A stretch of DNA of 64,000 nt from Bacteroidaceae bacterium (GCA_024398475.1 JAKSJB010000001.1:179953-243952); one strand, 5' to 3'. Counted from the stretch's first letter, positions 43,620 through 54,671 are shown. Notes: generated by a model not told the origin, from the letters alone. A program made the numbers and translations.

Positions 43620-45707
43620 TTATTTTGATTTGGTTTGTTTCTGTCTGAACGTATCCAGTCCTTGTTCAAGGAAGACTATGTAACTATTTACATCTTCGTT
43701 GAATCCGTAAGGATCTGCTAACAGCGTTTCAGTATTCGGATCCATCAGAACGTAGAATGGCTGTGCGTTGGCGCCGAACTTGCTGCTTTGAAGATAACTC
43801 CACCTATCACCTACTGTTCTTAACTTTTGCGCTTTATTACCTTCTGTCATCTCGATAGGTTTGCTGAGTGAAGTCTTGTCGTCAACATAAAGTTGTATCA
43901 GCACATACTCCTTTTGCAAAAGCCGTGCCACGTCAGGGTCTGTCCATACTGCGGCTTCCATCTTTCTACAGTTGACACAACCAAATCCTGTGAAATCAAT
44001 AATTATTGGTTTATTTTCCCTTTGAGCAATTTCTATACCCTCGTCGTAGTCATTGGTACGTGCTTTTACTTCATAATGAACAAGTCGCCAATGCTGGGTA
44101 CTCATAGGTGGAGTAAAGGCACTTATTTGTTTGAGTGGGTTTCCCCACAAACCTGGAACCATCCATGCTGCAAACAGAAAGGAGATGATACCAAGTACCC
44201 AACGTACCCAACCTATTTTCTTTGGTTTTTCTTCATGAGGAAAACGGAAAGTGCCTATAAGGTAGAGCCCTAGTGCGATAGCGAGTATAATCCACACGGC
44301 AATGAAGACATCGCGGTCAAGTAGATGCCATCCGTAAGCCAAGTCGGCAACAGAGAGAAATTTCAGGGAGAAGAATAGTTCAATAAAACCAAGAATCACC
44401 TTTACTATATTCATCCAACTGCCACTTTTGGGTATCTGCTTCATCCAGCTTGGGAACATTGCAAACAAAGCAAATGGCAATGCCAGTGCCAATGCAAACC
44501 CAAGCATACCGATGGCTGGCGCCATAATACTGCCAAGGGTAGAAACCTCTACAAGAAGGAATCCTATGATGGGACCCGTGCAGGAAAAACTGACAAGTGT
44601 CAGAGTGAATGCCATGAGGAATATGCCAAAAAGTCCACCTGCACTTTCTGCCTTATTGTCTATATGTGTACTCCAAGAAGCAGGCAGTTTCAGTTCAAAC
44701 AATCCGAAGAAGGATAACGCAAATGTCACAAGCAGTAAGAAAAAGAAAATATTGAATACGGCATTTGTGGATAGGGCATTGAGGGCGCTCGCTCCGTTTA
44801 CTGCTGTGACAATCAAACCGAGCAGAAGATATATGACAACAATGCTGACTCCATATATTACGGCATCTAGTATGCCGCGTCTTCTGTCGGAAGAACGTTT
44901 GAGAAAGAAACTGACAGTCAATGGGATAATTGGCCAGACACATGGAGTGAGTAGCGCTAGAAGCCCTCCGAGAAAACTAAGGATAAAGATGTGTGCCCAA
45001 TCAGTACCAATCAGTGGTGATGTGTTCGTGGAAGTATTATTGTTGTCATTGAATCTGCTGAATCCTTCCGAGATGGATTCAGTTTCTGTTTTTGAAATAA
45101 TCTTGTCTGTGACATTTGCAGAGTCTGTCAGTTCAACAGAATCCGTCGCAGGCTTTGTTCCAGTATCGTTCCCTTCAGCTGCAGTCTCGTTTTGTGAAGA
45201 TTGAGAATCATTAATGTCGCTTTTCGTTGTGTCGTGGTCAGTAGTGTTGATTCTGCCTGTAAGATTAAATTCAACTTTGGTCGGAGGAATACAACTCTCG
45301 TCGTTGCATGCTCCGTATTCAAGGTAACCGCTTACCTTGTATTGCTTGCTGTCAGTGATGATAAGATTCTGGAGAAATGCAACCTTGTCTGTGAAATAAA
45401 AGACATCGGCATCAAACATCTTCTCAAATTTCCTGATAGGCTTCCTTTCCGGAAATAGTGCTCCGTCAGTTTTTGCACCATCTAACTCTTCGATATGGAT
45501 GGAAGTTGGGGTAGGTCCGAATTCCACAACTTCAGTGGAATAGACATGCCATCCTTTCTTGATAGAGGCATTGAACACAATCTGTGCCTTTCCGTTGCCT
45601 TTGTCCTTCAATTGTGTTGAGACCTCAACGGGTTTTGCTATCTGAGCCGAAAGGGTATATGGAAGGAAAAAAAATAATGCGAATAAAGTTAGGTATATGT
45701 GCTTCAT
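43620..45707 (-). CDS. dsbD: Thiol:disulfide interchange protein DsbD
   Basis: 695 residues. Signal peptide; the N-terminal DsbD-alpha-like domain with SGYLEYGACNDESCIPP; a Ser/Thr/Asp-rich linker (residues about 155-220); eight membrane helices of the DsbD/CcdA type with GLLALLTPCVWPIIPLT and SFSCTGPIIGFLL; and a C-terminal thioredoxin domain with GFGCVNCRKME. It passes electrons from cytoplasmic thioredoxin to periplasmic proteins. All three cysteine pairs are present. Confidence 0.93.
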   Translation of the reverse strand: MKHIYLTLFALFFFLPYTLSAQIAKPVEVSTQLKDKGNGKAQIVFNASIKKGWHVYSTEVVEFGPTPTSIHIEELDGAKTDGALFPERKPIRKFEKMFDADVFYFTDKVAFLQNLIITDSKQYKVSGYLEYGACNDESCIPPTKVEFNLTGRINTTDHDTTKSDINDSQSSQNETAAEGNDTGTKPATDSVELTDSANVTDKIISKTETESISEGFSRFNDNNNTSTNTSPLIGTDWAHIFILSFLGGLLALLTPCVWPIIPLTVSFFLKRSSDRRRGILDAVIYGVSIVVIYLLLGLIVTAVNGASALNALSTNAVFNIFFFLLLVTFALSFFGLFELKLPASWSTHIDNKAESAGGLFGIFLMAFTLTLVSFSCTGPIIGFLLVEVSTLGSIMAPAIGMLGFALALALPFALFAMFPSWMKQIPKSGSWMNIVKVILGFIELFFSLKFLSVADLAYGWHLLDRDVFIAVWIILAIALGLYLIGTFRFPHEEKPKKIGWVRWVLGIISFLFAAWMVPGLWGNPLKQISAFTPPMSTQHWRLVHYEVKARTNDYDEGIEIAQRENKPIIIDFTGFGCVNCRKMEAAVWTDPDVARLLQKEYVLIQLYVDDKTSLSKPIEMTEGNKAQKLRTVGDRWSYLQSSKFGANAQPFYVLMDPNTETLLADPYGFNEDVNSYIVFLEQGLDTFRQKQTKSK

Positions 45708-45722
45708 AGAAATAATAGATAC

Positions 45723-46490
45723 TTATTTCCTAGTCTGGACAGTACTGACAACCTTGTGGTCGTACGAGCGGTATCCGTCAACAGGAATTTCAACATCAGG
45801 CTCCTGCAATTCTCCCATCTGAGGCAGTTGGAATTTCAGATATTTGATGGTAAGTCCACGGTCAAGCCACATCTGCTCGTAATAAGTTCGGATACCGAGC
45901 AACTGTTCTGTGGCGATATCAGACTCATCATTGTATAGGTCTTCAGTAGCACCAAGAATGGGCAGTGCATTATGTTCTGCCATCAGTCGGGTATAGGTGA
46001 ACATGAAATTGGAGTCAGTCTTTAAGTGGATAATACCTCCGTCGATGACAAACTTACGGTATCTGTTCATGAAGAAAGTTGAAGTAAGGCGTTTTGTCGG
46101 TTTCTTCATCTGAGGGTCAGAGAATGTCAACCATATTTCGCTTACTTCATCCTTGTCAAACATCTCATGAATAAATTCAATGTTTGTACGCAGGAATGCA
46201 GCATTGTTGAGTCCTTCTTCCAGGGCAGTCTTTGCTCCGTGCCACATCCTGGAACCTTTAATGTCAACTCCGATGAAGTTGAAATTAGGGAACTGGCGTG
46301 CGAGTCCAACGGTATATTCTCCCCGTCCGCACCCCAGTTCCAATATAATAGGGTTAGGATTCTTGAAAAAGTCACTGTTCCATTTGCCTTTCAGAGCAAA
46401 CCCATCTCTTTGCAGCAGCCAATAAGGACATTCTACAACCAGTGGATTTGCTGCCATATCGGCAAATTTTGCAAGTTTTCCTTTTCCCAT
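45723..46490 (-). CDS. trmB: tRNA (guanine-N7-)-methyltransferase
   Basis: 255 residues. SAM-binding [16 protein letters not shown] near residue 49, [12 protein letters not shown], and the TrmB signature [15 protein letters not shown], with LKTDSNFMF after it. Modifies G46 in the tRNA variable loop. It lies between ilvE and dsbD on the same strand with short gaps (11 and 15 bases), so the four genes to 43277 may form one unit. Confidence 0.94.
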   Translation of the reverse strand: MGKGKLAKFADMAANPLVVECPYWLLQRDGFALKGKWNSDFFKNPNPIILELGCGRGEYTVGLARQFPNFNFIGVDIKGSRMWHGAKTALEEGLNNAAFLRTNIEFIHEMFDKDEVSEIWLTFSDPQMKKPTKRLTSTFFMNRYRKFVIDGGIIHLKTDSNFMFTYTRLMAEHNALPILGATEDLYNDESDIATEQLLGIRTYYEQMWLDRGLTIKYLKFQLPQMGELQEPDVEIPVDGYRSYDHKVVSTVQTRK

Positions 46491-46501
46491 GTATGTACTG
46501 A

Positions 46502-47524
46502 TTATTCAATAACAACAGTAGTCCATCCGTGTATGTCCTCTTCAGTACCATACTGGATTCCGCGCAGCTTGTTGTAAAGTTTTGTGCAGACTGGGCCTGG
46601 TTTTCCGTCTTCAGAGAATACGAAAGACTGTTTTGTCTCAAGGTCATCAATACGGCCGATAGGAGAGATTACTGCAGCAGTACCGCAGGCACCGGCTTCC
46701 TCGAAAGTAGCAAGTTCCTCTTCAGGAATCTGACGTCGCTCAACTTTCATACCCATATCCTCAGCCAATTGCATGAGACTCTTGTTTGTGATAGAAGGAA
46801 GAATACTTGATGACTTTGGAGTAACATATGTGTTGTTCTTGATTCCGAAGAAATTTGCAGCACCACATTCATCCATGTATTTCTTTTCCTTTGCATCAAG
46901 ATAGAATTCGCATGAATAGCCAAGGTCATGAGCCATCTTGTTGGCACGCAGACTTGCTGCATAGTTACCACCAACCTTATAGATACCAGTACCCAATGGG
47001 GCAGAACGGTCGAATTCGCGGATGATTACGTAAGGGTTTGTAGAGAAACCACCCTTGAAATAAGGACCAACCGGAGTTACGAACATAAGGAACAGGTATT
47101 CAGATGCAGGATGTACACCAACCTGCGCACTTGTTCCGATGAGGAGTGGACGGATATAAAGTGTAGCGCCACTCTCGTATGGTGGAATGAATTTCTCATT
47201 CAACTTTACAACCTTGCGAACCATCTCACAGAAAAGTTCAGTACTAACTTCAGGCATAAGAATACCCTGACATGTAGATTGCAGGCGCTTTGCATTCTCT
47301 TCCATACGGAATACACGAACCTTTCCGTCAGGACAGCGGTAGGCTTTAAGTCCCTCGAATGCTTCCTGTCCGTAGTGCAGACATGTAGCAGCCATATGGA
47401 GTGGGATAGTCTCCTCGCTGCATGTCTCTATTTCTCCCCACTTGCCGTCGCGGTAGTAGCAACGAACGTTGTAGTCTGTCTTGTGGTAGCCAAATCCAAG
47501 GCTTGACCAATCTGTCGTATTCAT
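46502..47524 (-). CDS. ilvE: Branched-chain amino acid aminotransferase
   Basis: 340 residues, fold-type IV PLP enzyme. The Schiff-base lysine is in [13 protein letters not shown]; other landmarks are [37 protein letters not shown] and [12 protein letters not shown]. Performs the last step of Leu/Ile/Val synthesis. The promoter is at 47568-47576. Confidence 0.95.
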   Translation of the reverse strand: MNTTDWSSLGFGYHKTDYNVRCYYRDGKWGEIETCSEETIPLHMAATCLHYGQEAFEGLKAYRCPDGKVRVFRMEENAKRLQSTCQGILMPEVSTELFCEMVRKVVKLNEKFIPPYESGATLYIRPLLIGTSAQVGVHPASEYLFLMFVTPVGPYFKGGFSTNPYVIIREFDRSAPLGTGIYKVGGNYAASLRANKMAHDLGYSCEFYLDAKEKKYMDECGAANFFGIKNNTYVTPKSSSILPSITNKSLMQLAEDMGMKVERRQIPEEELATFEEAGACGTAAVISPIGRIDDLETKQSFVFSEDGKPGPVCTKLYNKLRGIQYGTEEDIHGWTTVVIE

Positions 47525-47567
47525 ATCTGTAAAAATTAAAAATCTTAAGTCATAATATTTTGTGCAC

Positions 47568-47576
47568 GCAAAGTTA
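47568..47576 (-). promoter_or_regulatory. -7 element for ilvE
   Basis: Minus-strand TAACTTTGC, 43 bases upstream of the ilvE ATG. Confidence 0.55.
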
Positions 47577-47669
47577 CAAAATATTTTTATTTCTTATGTA
47601 ATACCGATGCTATAATTTATTATACCGTCATAAAAATCATAGTTTTAGGAGGCATACCGTATGTATGGA

Positions 47670-47702
47670 CAACAAGAAAGGAGAGGCTGTTCAACCTCTC
47701 CT
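47670..47702 (-). terminator. Terminator after the M16 protease gene
   Basis: AGGAGAGG and CCTCTCCT form an 8-bp stem with an 8-base loop; on the minus strand TTTCTTGTTG follows. It is about 40 bases beyond the stop of the protease gene. Confidence 0.7.
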
Positions 47703-47740
47703 CCCGTAAACACATTGTAGTGTGTTATGCCATCAGCGAA

Positions 47741-50557
47741 TCATTTCACTGGTGTAGTCATTCCTACTTCAATACGGTTGCCGCTTCTGAAGATTGTGCG
47801 TGCTACGTTCTGAATGTCTGCAGCAGTCAAGGCATTTACAACATCAGTATAACCAGTGTGATAGTCCTTGTTCTCGGTAACTTTGTCAACAAGAGTTACA
47901 AGCCAGTGACCATTAGTCTTGACTCCCTCGTCAAAACTGCGGAGCATATATTCCTTAACCTTTTGGAGGTCCGCGTCACGTGGTCCCTCTTCAACGAGTT
48001 TGTTGAGCGCATTGTTGATGACTTCAGTCATCTTTTCACGCTTTTCAGGAGCAGTAGGAAGTTGTATCTCGATGAGTGCACGGTTTTCAGGATAGTCTGT
48101 AAGGTTGCTGCCTACTCCCACACTGTATGCACCACCTTCGTCTTCACGTACAGTTTCTGTAAGCATAATCTGGAGAATCTGCTTGAGGGCATCAACCTGA
48201 ACTGAGTTCTTGAGGTTATCTTCCATCTCTGCCTGATGAACGAATATAACGAGCGCATTTGGTGTTTCCTGTTCTTTCTCAAATACGTTTGTACGGTTGC
48301 CCTTAGCAATATTGAAATCAATCACCTTGTCCTTTTCCTTACTCTTCAATACAGGGATACTTCCGATATACTTCTCAAACAGAGGCTTTGCAGTTTCAAG
48401 GTCAATGTCACCGACGAAGAAGAATGTGAAGTCGTTTCCGTCAGCAAATCGTTCCTTGTAAATCTCCAGCATGCGGTCGTAGTTGAGCTTGTCAATATCT
48501 TCTGCCTTTGTGCGGATTGCACGTGGGTGATTGTTGTAAAGAACCTTTGCAATTGTGTCCTGAAGTGCTGTAGTAGGTTGCATTTCAGCATTCTGAAGTT
48601 GATCCTTAGTGCGTTGCATAGTTGAGGCAAACACTTCGGCATCCTTGCGTGGAGAGGTAAATTCAAGGTAGATGAGTTGGAGAAGAGTCTCGAGGTCTTT
48701 AGTAACACAGTTACCGGAAATACCTTCAGCACGTGTTGAGATATAAGGAGTAGCACTTGCCTGAATACCTGAAAGTTTCTTGCCCATATCGATAGCCGAG
48801 AAGTTACCCCAACCACCGAGGGAAATCTGACGGGCATTGGAAGTCTGCAGGTATTCGCTGTCATCGTAGAGTGAATTACCACCCCAACTCTGAGCCTCCA
48901 TCATTATGTTATTAGGAGTATAATCAGTCTTCTTTACATAAATTTCAATACCATTCTTCAAAGTAAGTTTCTGGGAATCAAAAACTCCGTTTTCCTGCTT
49001 CTTCACCTTTGAACCCTTGAGCTTTGAAGCATCAACGATTGGCTCATCGCTTACTTCTTCCTTGTATGGCTCAAGTTCTTCTCCCTCAACCTGCTTCATC
49101 ACGTCAAGCAGTTCCTCACTTGTAGGATAGATGATATCCTCCTTGTCAGGCATCAGCGAAATGATTACAGGAGCACCTTCCAATGGCTGCATCACAAGTT
49201 GGTTGATACCTGCGAGAGGAATTTGATCACAGATGAGTTTCATGTTTTGGTGTTCCCATTCGATTCCTGGCGCATAGACATTGTCAAGGAAGTGACGTAC
49301 GTATTCGTTGACGAATGATTCATTTGAAATCTTGTCACGTCTTTCGTACATGTCATCAAGCCTAGACTTGTATTCATCCTGGAAACGCATGTATTCGCTC
49401 TGTGTGAAACCAAACTTGTTGGCACGGAGGAATTCACGGTAGACAGCAGCAAGGGCTTCCTTGTGACCGCCGTTCTTGAATACTGCAGCAATAAGGCTTG
49501 CACCCTTTGTCTTGGATACGAGATAGTCTTCATAGATGCTTGCCTGTGCACCGATAAACGGAGGATTTGCCTTCTGGGTAATTTCATCGAGACGTGTCAT
49601 CCACATACTGTTGATGGCATTGAACATATACCCCATGATGGCATAGGTCATCGTGTTCTTCATCTCTGAAGGTATTGCGTCCTGTTTCCAGAGTACTTCG
49701 ATGATTGACTGAGGATATTCCTTGTCCTTTTCTATTGCAATGATAGGTTCCTTGTTGTCGGCTACAGGATAGTATTCACGTACAGCAGCATCTGCCGGTG
49801 CAGGAGCGATGTCTGCAAACATAGCCTTTATCTTTGCTTCAACGGCATCAACATCTATATCACCAACAACGACAATTGCCTGAAGGTCTGGGCGATACCA
49901 TTTCTTGTAATAGTTGCGGAGATCATCGTATGGGAAGTTCATAACGATATCCATAGTTCCGATAGGCATACGGTCAGCATATTTGCTGCCTTCGTAAACC
50001 TTAGGGAACATATCTTCCTGCATACGCTGCATTGCAGAGCGGCGCATACGCCATTCTTCATTGATTACGCCACGTTCCTTGTCAATTTCCTTGCCTTCAA
50101 GCAGAAGGTCATGGCTCCAGTCGTGCAGAATGAGCAGACAGGAATCAAGCGAGGCAGGATTGCTGATGACAGGAACATTGTTAATATTGTAAACTGTCTC
50201 ATCGAATGAAGTATATGCGTTGAGGTTTTCTCCGAACTTCACACCGATAGTCTCAAGGTATGATTTCAGTTTGTCACCAGGGAAATGCTTGGTGCCGTTG
50301 AAACACATGTGCTCAAGGAAGTGAGCCAAACCGCGTTGATTGTCGTCTTCCTGCATACTTCCCACTTTCTGCGCAATGTAGAAGTCTGCACGCTGTTCAG
50401 GCCATTCATTGTGGCGGATGTAATATGTGAGCCCATTCTCGAGCTTTCCCATGCGTACTGCCGGATCAAGTGGCAGTGGTTGCATTGCCTGCTGCATCTG
50501 AGCAGAAACACCGATGGCTGTGATTGCCAGCAATGCCAATGTGAATAATTTCTTCAT
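47741..50557 (-). CDS. M16-family zinc peptidase (pitrilysin-like)
   Basis: 938 residues. Signal peptide MKKLFTLALLAITAIGVSAQ, so periplasmic or envelope. First M16 domain with the inverted zinc motif HFLEHMCF near residue 77 and the downstream Glu region. A second, inactive M16 pair follows a linker near residue 500 (PIVDASKLKGSKVKKQENG). It degrades peptides. It is the two-repeat, full-length form usual in Bacteroidetes. Confidence 0.93.
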   Translation of the reverse strand: MKKLFTLALLAITAIGVSAQMQQAMQPLPLDPAVRMGKLENGLTYYIRHNEWPEQRADFYIAQKVGSMQEDDNQRGLAHFLEHMCFNGTKHFPGDKLKSYLETIGVKFGENLNAYTSFDETVYNINNVPVISNPASLDSCLLILHDWSHDLLLEGKEIDKERGVINEEWRMRRSAMQRMQEDMFPKVYEGSKYADRMPIGTMDIVMNFPYDDLRNYYKKWYRPDLQAIVVVGDIDVDAVEAKIKAMFADIAPAPADAAVREYYPVADNKEPIIAIEKDKEYPQSIIEVLWKQDAIPSEMKNTMTYAIMGYMFNAINSMWMTRLDEITQKANPPFIGAQASIYEDYLVSKTKGASLIAAVFKNGGHKEALAAVYREFLRANKFGFTQSEYMRFQDEYKSRLDDMYERRDKISNESFVNEYVRHFLDNVYAPGIEWEHQNMKLICDQIPLAGINQLVMQPLEGAPVIISLMPDKEDIIYPTSEELLDVMKQVEGEELEPYKEEVSDEPIVDASKLKGSKVKKQENGVFDSQKLTLKNGIEIYVKKTDYTPNNIMMEAQSWGGNSLYDDSEYLQTSNARQISLGGWGNFSAIDMGKKLSGIQASATPYISTRAEGISGNCVTKDLETLLQLIYLEFTSPRKDAEVFASTMQRTKDQLQNAEMQPTTALQDTIAKVLYNNHPRAIRTKAEDIDKLNYDRMLEIYKERFADGNDFTFFFVGDIDLETAKPLFEKYIGSIPVLKSKEKDKVIDFNIAKGNRTNVFEKEQETPNALVIFVHQAEMEDNLKNSVQVDALKQILQIMLTETVREDEGGAYSVGVGSNLTDYPENRALIEIQLPTAPEKREKMTEVINNALNKLVEEGPRDADLQKVKEYMLRSFDEGVKTNGHWLVTLVDKVTENKDYHTGYTDVVNALTAADIQNVARTIFRSGNRIEVGMTTPVK

Positions 50558-50669
50558 AATTTAGTTATTTGCATTAATATATAATTGCTACTTTTTATAT
50601 GCATTTGTCCGTTAGACGCAAAAAATCCCGATAAACTACAGAAAAAAAGAAATTTTTTATTTTCCGTAA

Positions 50670-52262
50670 TTACTTTTGGTTGTCCAACGCATGCTTGGCA
50701 TAGTCAACGGTGAAATGCAAACCTCGGCTTTCCTTGCGCTCAAGTGCTTGACGTGTAATTAGATACCCCACGTTTATCATGTTGCGGAGTTCACAGATAT
50801 CCTTGGTCGGTTTTACTCGCTTGAACAGATGCTCGGTCTCTTCATACAGAATGTCAAGGCGTTCCCAGGCACGGTGGAGTCGCAGGTCGGAACGTACGAT
50901 ACCCACGTATGTACTCATAATCTGTCCCACTTCCTTCACGTCCTGAGCAATCAGCACCTTTTCCTCGTTGGTCATGGTTCCTTCATCGTTCCATTGCGGT
51001 ATCTTATTATTGAAATCGTATTGGTCGATAACCTCCAGTGAGTGCTTGGCAGCAGCATCGGCATATACCACGGCTTCAATGAGAGAGTTGCTGGCAAGAC
51101 GGTTCCCTCCGTGCAATCCTGTACATGAACATTCACCGAGAGCATACAGTCTTCTGATGCTCGACTGACCGTCAAGGTCCACCTTTATGCCTCCGCACAT
51201 ATAGTGGGCAGACGGACATACAGGGATGTATTCCTTCGTGATGTCAATACCGATTGACAGACATTTTGCATAAATATTAGGAAAATGGTGCTTTGTCTCC
51301 TCAGGGTCCTTGTGAGTGACATCAAGACATACGTGGTCAAGACCATGTATCTTCATCTCCTTATCGATGGCGCGGGCCACAATGTCACGTGGAGCCAACG
51401 ACAGTCTCTCGTCATATTTCTGCATGAATTCCTCCCCATTTGGCAGTCTTAGGATTCCTCCGTAACCACGCATGGCCTCCGTGATGAGATAGGCAGGATG
51501 AGTTTCCTTTGGGTTATAGAGAACGGTAGGGTGGAACTGTACGAATTCCATGTCCTTCACCTTTCCCTTTGCACGGTAAACCATTGCAATACCGTCGCCG
51601 GTTGCAATGTTAGGGTTGGACGTAGTTGCATATATGGCACCCGTACCTCCTGTAGCCATGATTGTAAGTCGTGATAGATAAGTGTCAACCTTACCGGTCT
51701 TCACGTTCAGCACGTAAGCACCATAGCATTCAATGTCGGGAGTACGTCGGGTTACACGTATTCCCATGTGGTGCTGAGTGATGATTTCCACGGCGAAGTG
51801 GTTCTCGAATATTTCAATGTCAGGATTGTTGCGTACAGCCTCCATCAGGCCTCTCTGAATTTCGGCACCGGTATCATCGGCATGGTGCAGAATTCGGAAT
51901 TCACTATGTCCGCCTTCCTTGTGCAGGTCAAACTGTCCGTCTTCGTTCTTGTCGAAATTCACGCCCCACTGTACAAGTTCGCGTATTCCGTCAGGTGCAT
52001 TCCTCACAACCTGTTCCACGGCATCGCGGTCACTTATGAAGTCGCCTGCAATCATAGTGTCTTCGATGTGTTTCTCGAAATTGTCAACTAATAGGTTCGT
52101 TACGGAAGCAATACCGCCTTGAGCCTTTGCGGTGTTAGCCTCTTCCAGGGTAGTCTTACAAATAATGGCAATTTTGCCCTTCTTAGCCCTTGCTACCTTT
52201 AGGGCATAACTCATACCTGCAACTCCGCTGCCGATAATGAGGAAGTCGAATTTCTTTATCAT
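50670..52262 (-). CDS. nadB: L-aspartate oxidase
   Basis: 530 residues. FAD-binding DFLIIGSGVAGMSYALKVA at the N-terminus, KAQGGIASV, HHADDTGAEIQRG, catalytic-region HPTVLYNP, YMCGGIKVDLDGQSS and ALGECSCTGLHGGNRLASNSL. It oxidises aspartate to iminoaspartate, the first step of NAD synthesis. nadA and nadC are not adjacent here. The promoter is at 52286-52294. Confidence 0.95.
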   Translation of the reverse strand: MIKKFDFLIIGSGVAGMSYALKVARAKKGKIAIICKTTLEEANTAKAQGGIASVTNLLVDNFEKHIEDTMIAGDFISDRDAVEQVVRNAPDGIRELVQWGVNFDKNEDGQFDLHKEGGHSEFRILHHADDTGAEIQRGLMEAVRNNPDIEIFENHFAVEIITQHHMGIRVTRRTPDIECYGAYVLNVKTGKVDTYLSRLTIMATGGTGAIYATTSNPNIATGDGIAMVYRAKGKVKDMEFVQFHPTVLYNPKETHPAYLITEAMRGYGGILRLPNGEEFMQKYDERLSLAPRDIVARAIDKEMKIHGLDHVCLDVTHKDPEETKHHFPNIYAKCLSIGIDITKEYIPVCPSAHYMCGGIKVDLDGQSSIRRLYALGECSCTGLHGGNRLASNSLIEAVVYADAAAKHSLEVIDQYDFNNKIPQWNDEGTMTNEEKVLIAQDVKEVGQIMSTYVGIVRSDLRLHRAWERLDILYEETEHLFKRVKPTKDICELRNMINVGYLITRQALERKESRGLHFTVDYAKHALDNQK

Positions 52263-52285
52263 TTTCTATAGATGAAAATACGCAT

Positions 52286-52294
52286 GCAAAGGTA
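52286..52294 (-). promoter_or_regulatory. -7 element for nadB
   Basis: Minus-strand TACCTTTGC, 23 bases upstream of the nadB ATG. Confidence 0.55.
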
Positions 52295-52399
52295 ACTAAA
52301 TTTAGTCTTCCCACAAAACAATTTTTCAGTTAACGTGGAATAAATGGAAGATTTACCATGATTTTCCCGATACAGATGTCTCATAATGGTAATTTTGAC

Positions 52400-52408
52400 T
52401 ATCTTTGC
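52400..52408 (+). promoter_or_regulatory. -7 element for the C10 protease
   Basis: TATCTTTGC, 18 bases before ATG 52427. It decides against the upstream ATG at 52358, which lies before the promoter. Confidence 0.6.
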
Positions 52409-52426
52409 AACAGATATATCATCGTC

Positions 52427-54166
52427 ATGAATATGAAAAAACTTCTTTTGTCAGTTATGTCACTTCTGACAATAAGCGCTGGAGCACAGGAAATATCTGT
52501 AGAAAAGGCACGTCAGTATGCGTTTGAATTTCTCAATGAAACTGCTGCCGAAAATGCCCACTCTCAGGTAAAGTCAGTTCTCCGTCCCCAGAATAATCTT
52601 GAATTGACATATACAGCCAGTCAGGACGATGCCCCCTTGCTTTATGTCTTCAACAATCCAAATGGAGGATTTGTAGTTGCTTCAGCCCAGGGAGTGGCAG
52701 AACCGGTTCTGGCATATTCCAATGAAGGTTCGTTCGATTACTCGACAGTAAATCCCAACTTCATGTATTGGCTCGATTTCTTCCAGCGACAGATATCTGA
52801 AGCCATGAATGCAGGTCTTTTATCTGCACCTGACAGTAAAGAAACTTTTGAAAAGGCAGATGTGCCGGTAATGCTGACGACATCATGGAGTCAAAGTTCC
52901 CCTTATAATTCTATGACTCCGAGTTTCCGCGGCCGGAACTGTTATGCAGGATGTGTGGCAACAGCCCTGGCTCAGATAATGAAATACCACGAATGGCCTG
53001 AAACGGGCATAGGAAGTCATTCATATTTTGATGGATATGGCTGTGAGCAAGCAATCTCGTCAGATTTTTCCGCACATACATATGATTGGGCAAATATGAG
53101 GGATACATATTCATTAAATGACACATGTCAGGCAGAAATCGATGCAGTTGCACAACTGATGTTCGATGTCGGAGTAGCCGTGGAAATGGAGTATACGTCC
53201 AATGACGGTAGCGGCGCCTTTACGGAACATGTACCATACGCATTGGTTAAATTCTTCGGTTATGATAAAGGAGTGCGTCATATCTATCATAACTGTATGT
53301 CCGACAGCGAGTGGGAACAGATTATCTATTCAGAACTGGCAGCAGGACGTCCTCTCCTGTTTGGTGGCGGCGATGATGCTGCACATAGTTTTGTATGTGA
53401 TGGCTATGAGGCATCTTCTGACATGTATCATTTCAACTTTGGATGGGGTAACGGCACAGATGGTTATTGCAGACTTAGTGCCGTTCATTCCGGCTATTAC
53501 AAATTTGATGCCGAACAGGATATTGTCTGTGGCATTCAGCCACCTGTAGAAGCAAGCCAACCAGTTCATACATTGGTGATTGACCTGCAGTCATACCTTG
53601 AGGCAGAGGCTGAGACAACAGCCGAAGGCTTCACTACCTACGACATTTCATTCGGCTATTACTATAGTTTTGGTAGCAAGTATCCAGGTTGCCTCCTCAA
53701 TGACTCATGGGACGGATTTGACGCGTTATTCACTATGAAATATACAAATCAGGATACAGGTGAAGTGTTCTATGCCGGGAATCCTGAGGATGCGGAAACC
53801 AACAGATACCATTTCGGGGGATGCTATTCGTTTGATTATGCTCCGGAATTGGATTTCGTGTATGACCGTATGCAGGTCAGGGATGTCATCGTACCTGAGC
53901 TCCCCGACGGCTTATACCATATAACCCTTGCATGGAAGCATTATGAAGATAAGGACAATGACGACGAAAGTCTTTGGACGGAAATACCAGCCCATGCACC
54001 ATACACAAATTATGTGGAACTTGAAATCGGTGAAACCGGAATACGTGAAATCAGTCCTTTAAGGCAGTCACAAAGACAGCAGGTATATAATCTCAACGGA
54101 CAGAGGATGAATTCTCTCCGTCAAGGAATCAATATTGTTGATGGAGTTAAGGTATTGAGGCGTTGA
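52427..54166 (+). CDS. Secreted C10-family cysteine protease (streptopain/SpeB-like)
   Basis: About 579 residues. Signal peptide (MKKLLLSVMSLLTISAGAQ), an inhibitory Spi-like propeptide (EKARQYAFEFLNE...NNPNGGFVVASA), and the C10 catalytic core: Cys in RNCYAGCVATALAQIM near residue 173, His in AAHSFVCDGYE near 319, and FNFGWGNGTDGYC. A beta-rich region follows, then a short tail QVYNLNGQRMNSLRQGINIV ending KVLRR, which resembles the C-terminal sorting/anchoring tails of Prevotella surface proteins. It is probably an exported zymogen. Confidence 0.9.
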   Translation: MNMKKLLLSVMSLLTISAGAQEISVEKARQYAFEFLNETAAENAHSQVKSVLRPQNNLELTYTASQDDAPLLYVFNNPNGGFVVASAQGVAEPVLAYSNEGSFDYSTVNPNFMYWLDFFQRQISEAMNAGLLSAPDSKETFEKADVPVMLTTSWSQSSPYNSMTPSFRGRNCYAGCVATALAQIMKYHEWPETGIGSHSYFDGYGCEQAISSDFSAHTYDWANMRDTYSLNDTCQAEIDAVAQLMFDVGVAVEMEYTSNDGSGAFTEHVPYALVKFFGYDKGVRHIYHNCMSDSEWEQIIYSELAAGRPLLFGGGDDAAHSFVCDGYEASSDMYHFNFGWGNGTDGYCRLSAVHSGYYKFDAEQDIVCGIQPPVEASQPVHTLVIDLQSYLEAEAETTAEGFTTYDISFGYYYSFGSKYPGCLLNDSWDGFDALFTMKYTNQDTGEVFYAGNPEDAETNRYHFGGCYSFDYAPELDFVYDRMQVRDVIVPELPDGLYHITLAWKHYEDKDNDDESLWTEIPAHAPYTNYVELEIGETGIREISPLRQSQRQQVYNLNGQRMNSLRQGINIVDGVKVLRR

Positions 54167-54671
54167 CGGGGACATAATAAAATGAGGTTGCATAATAGTT
54201 CGTGTGAACATTTATCCCAAATAGTTCTTTATGGGAGAATAAATCACGTACGTCTTATGTGCAATTTTGCCTCATGCGAAATAAGGTTGCCGTTACTGAT
54301 TCATAACCGACCTATAACTGACTTATTCGGAGAGCATGACGAGAATATCAGCGTTCTGAATATAAAACGCTGTAAGTCAATTGTATATGAGATGAATATT
54401 AAGAAAATGGAGCGGGGCGAAAATGGACACTTTGATAATGTCGCTTTGCTGTTGTGGCGTAGGCTGAGGTTGAATAAACGGTTATGGATTAACCATTGTC
54501 CTGGCTGACAAGACAATACATCTGTTCAAAAACAAGGTCTGTTATTACTATAACACTAATGAACGATTTGGGTTAAAGTCTGCGCTTGCGATTTTTTCAT
54601 GGAAAATCCAAATCTTGTTTTGCCCTTTGTGATTTTATTATTAACTTTGCCGAAACAAACGAAAGAAAGCA
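54167..54671. other. 505-bp gap between the C10 protease and tsaE
   Basis: Contains a copy of a dispersed 16-bp motif (54556-54571, inverted at 58845-58860) and the tsaE promoter. The 108-codon frame at 54182-54508 shows no family likeness or protein-like composition. Nothing else is supported. Confidence 0.5.
54642..54650 (+). promoter_or_regulatory. -7 element for tsaE-dnaE
   Basis: TAACTTTGC, 21 bases before the tsaE ATG. Confidence 0.6.

Noticed and set aside
44428..45204. 258-codon plus-strand frame opposite dsbD
   Set aside because: Antisense shadow of membrane-helix codons; no signal, no family.
54182..54508. 108-codon plus-strand frame in the gap before tsaE
   Set aside because: No recognisable family, odd composition, no promoter, and it spans the dispersed repeat upstream region; treated as chance.
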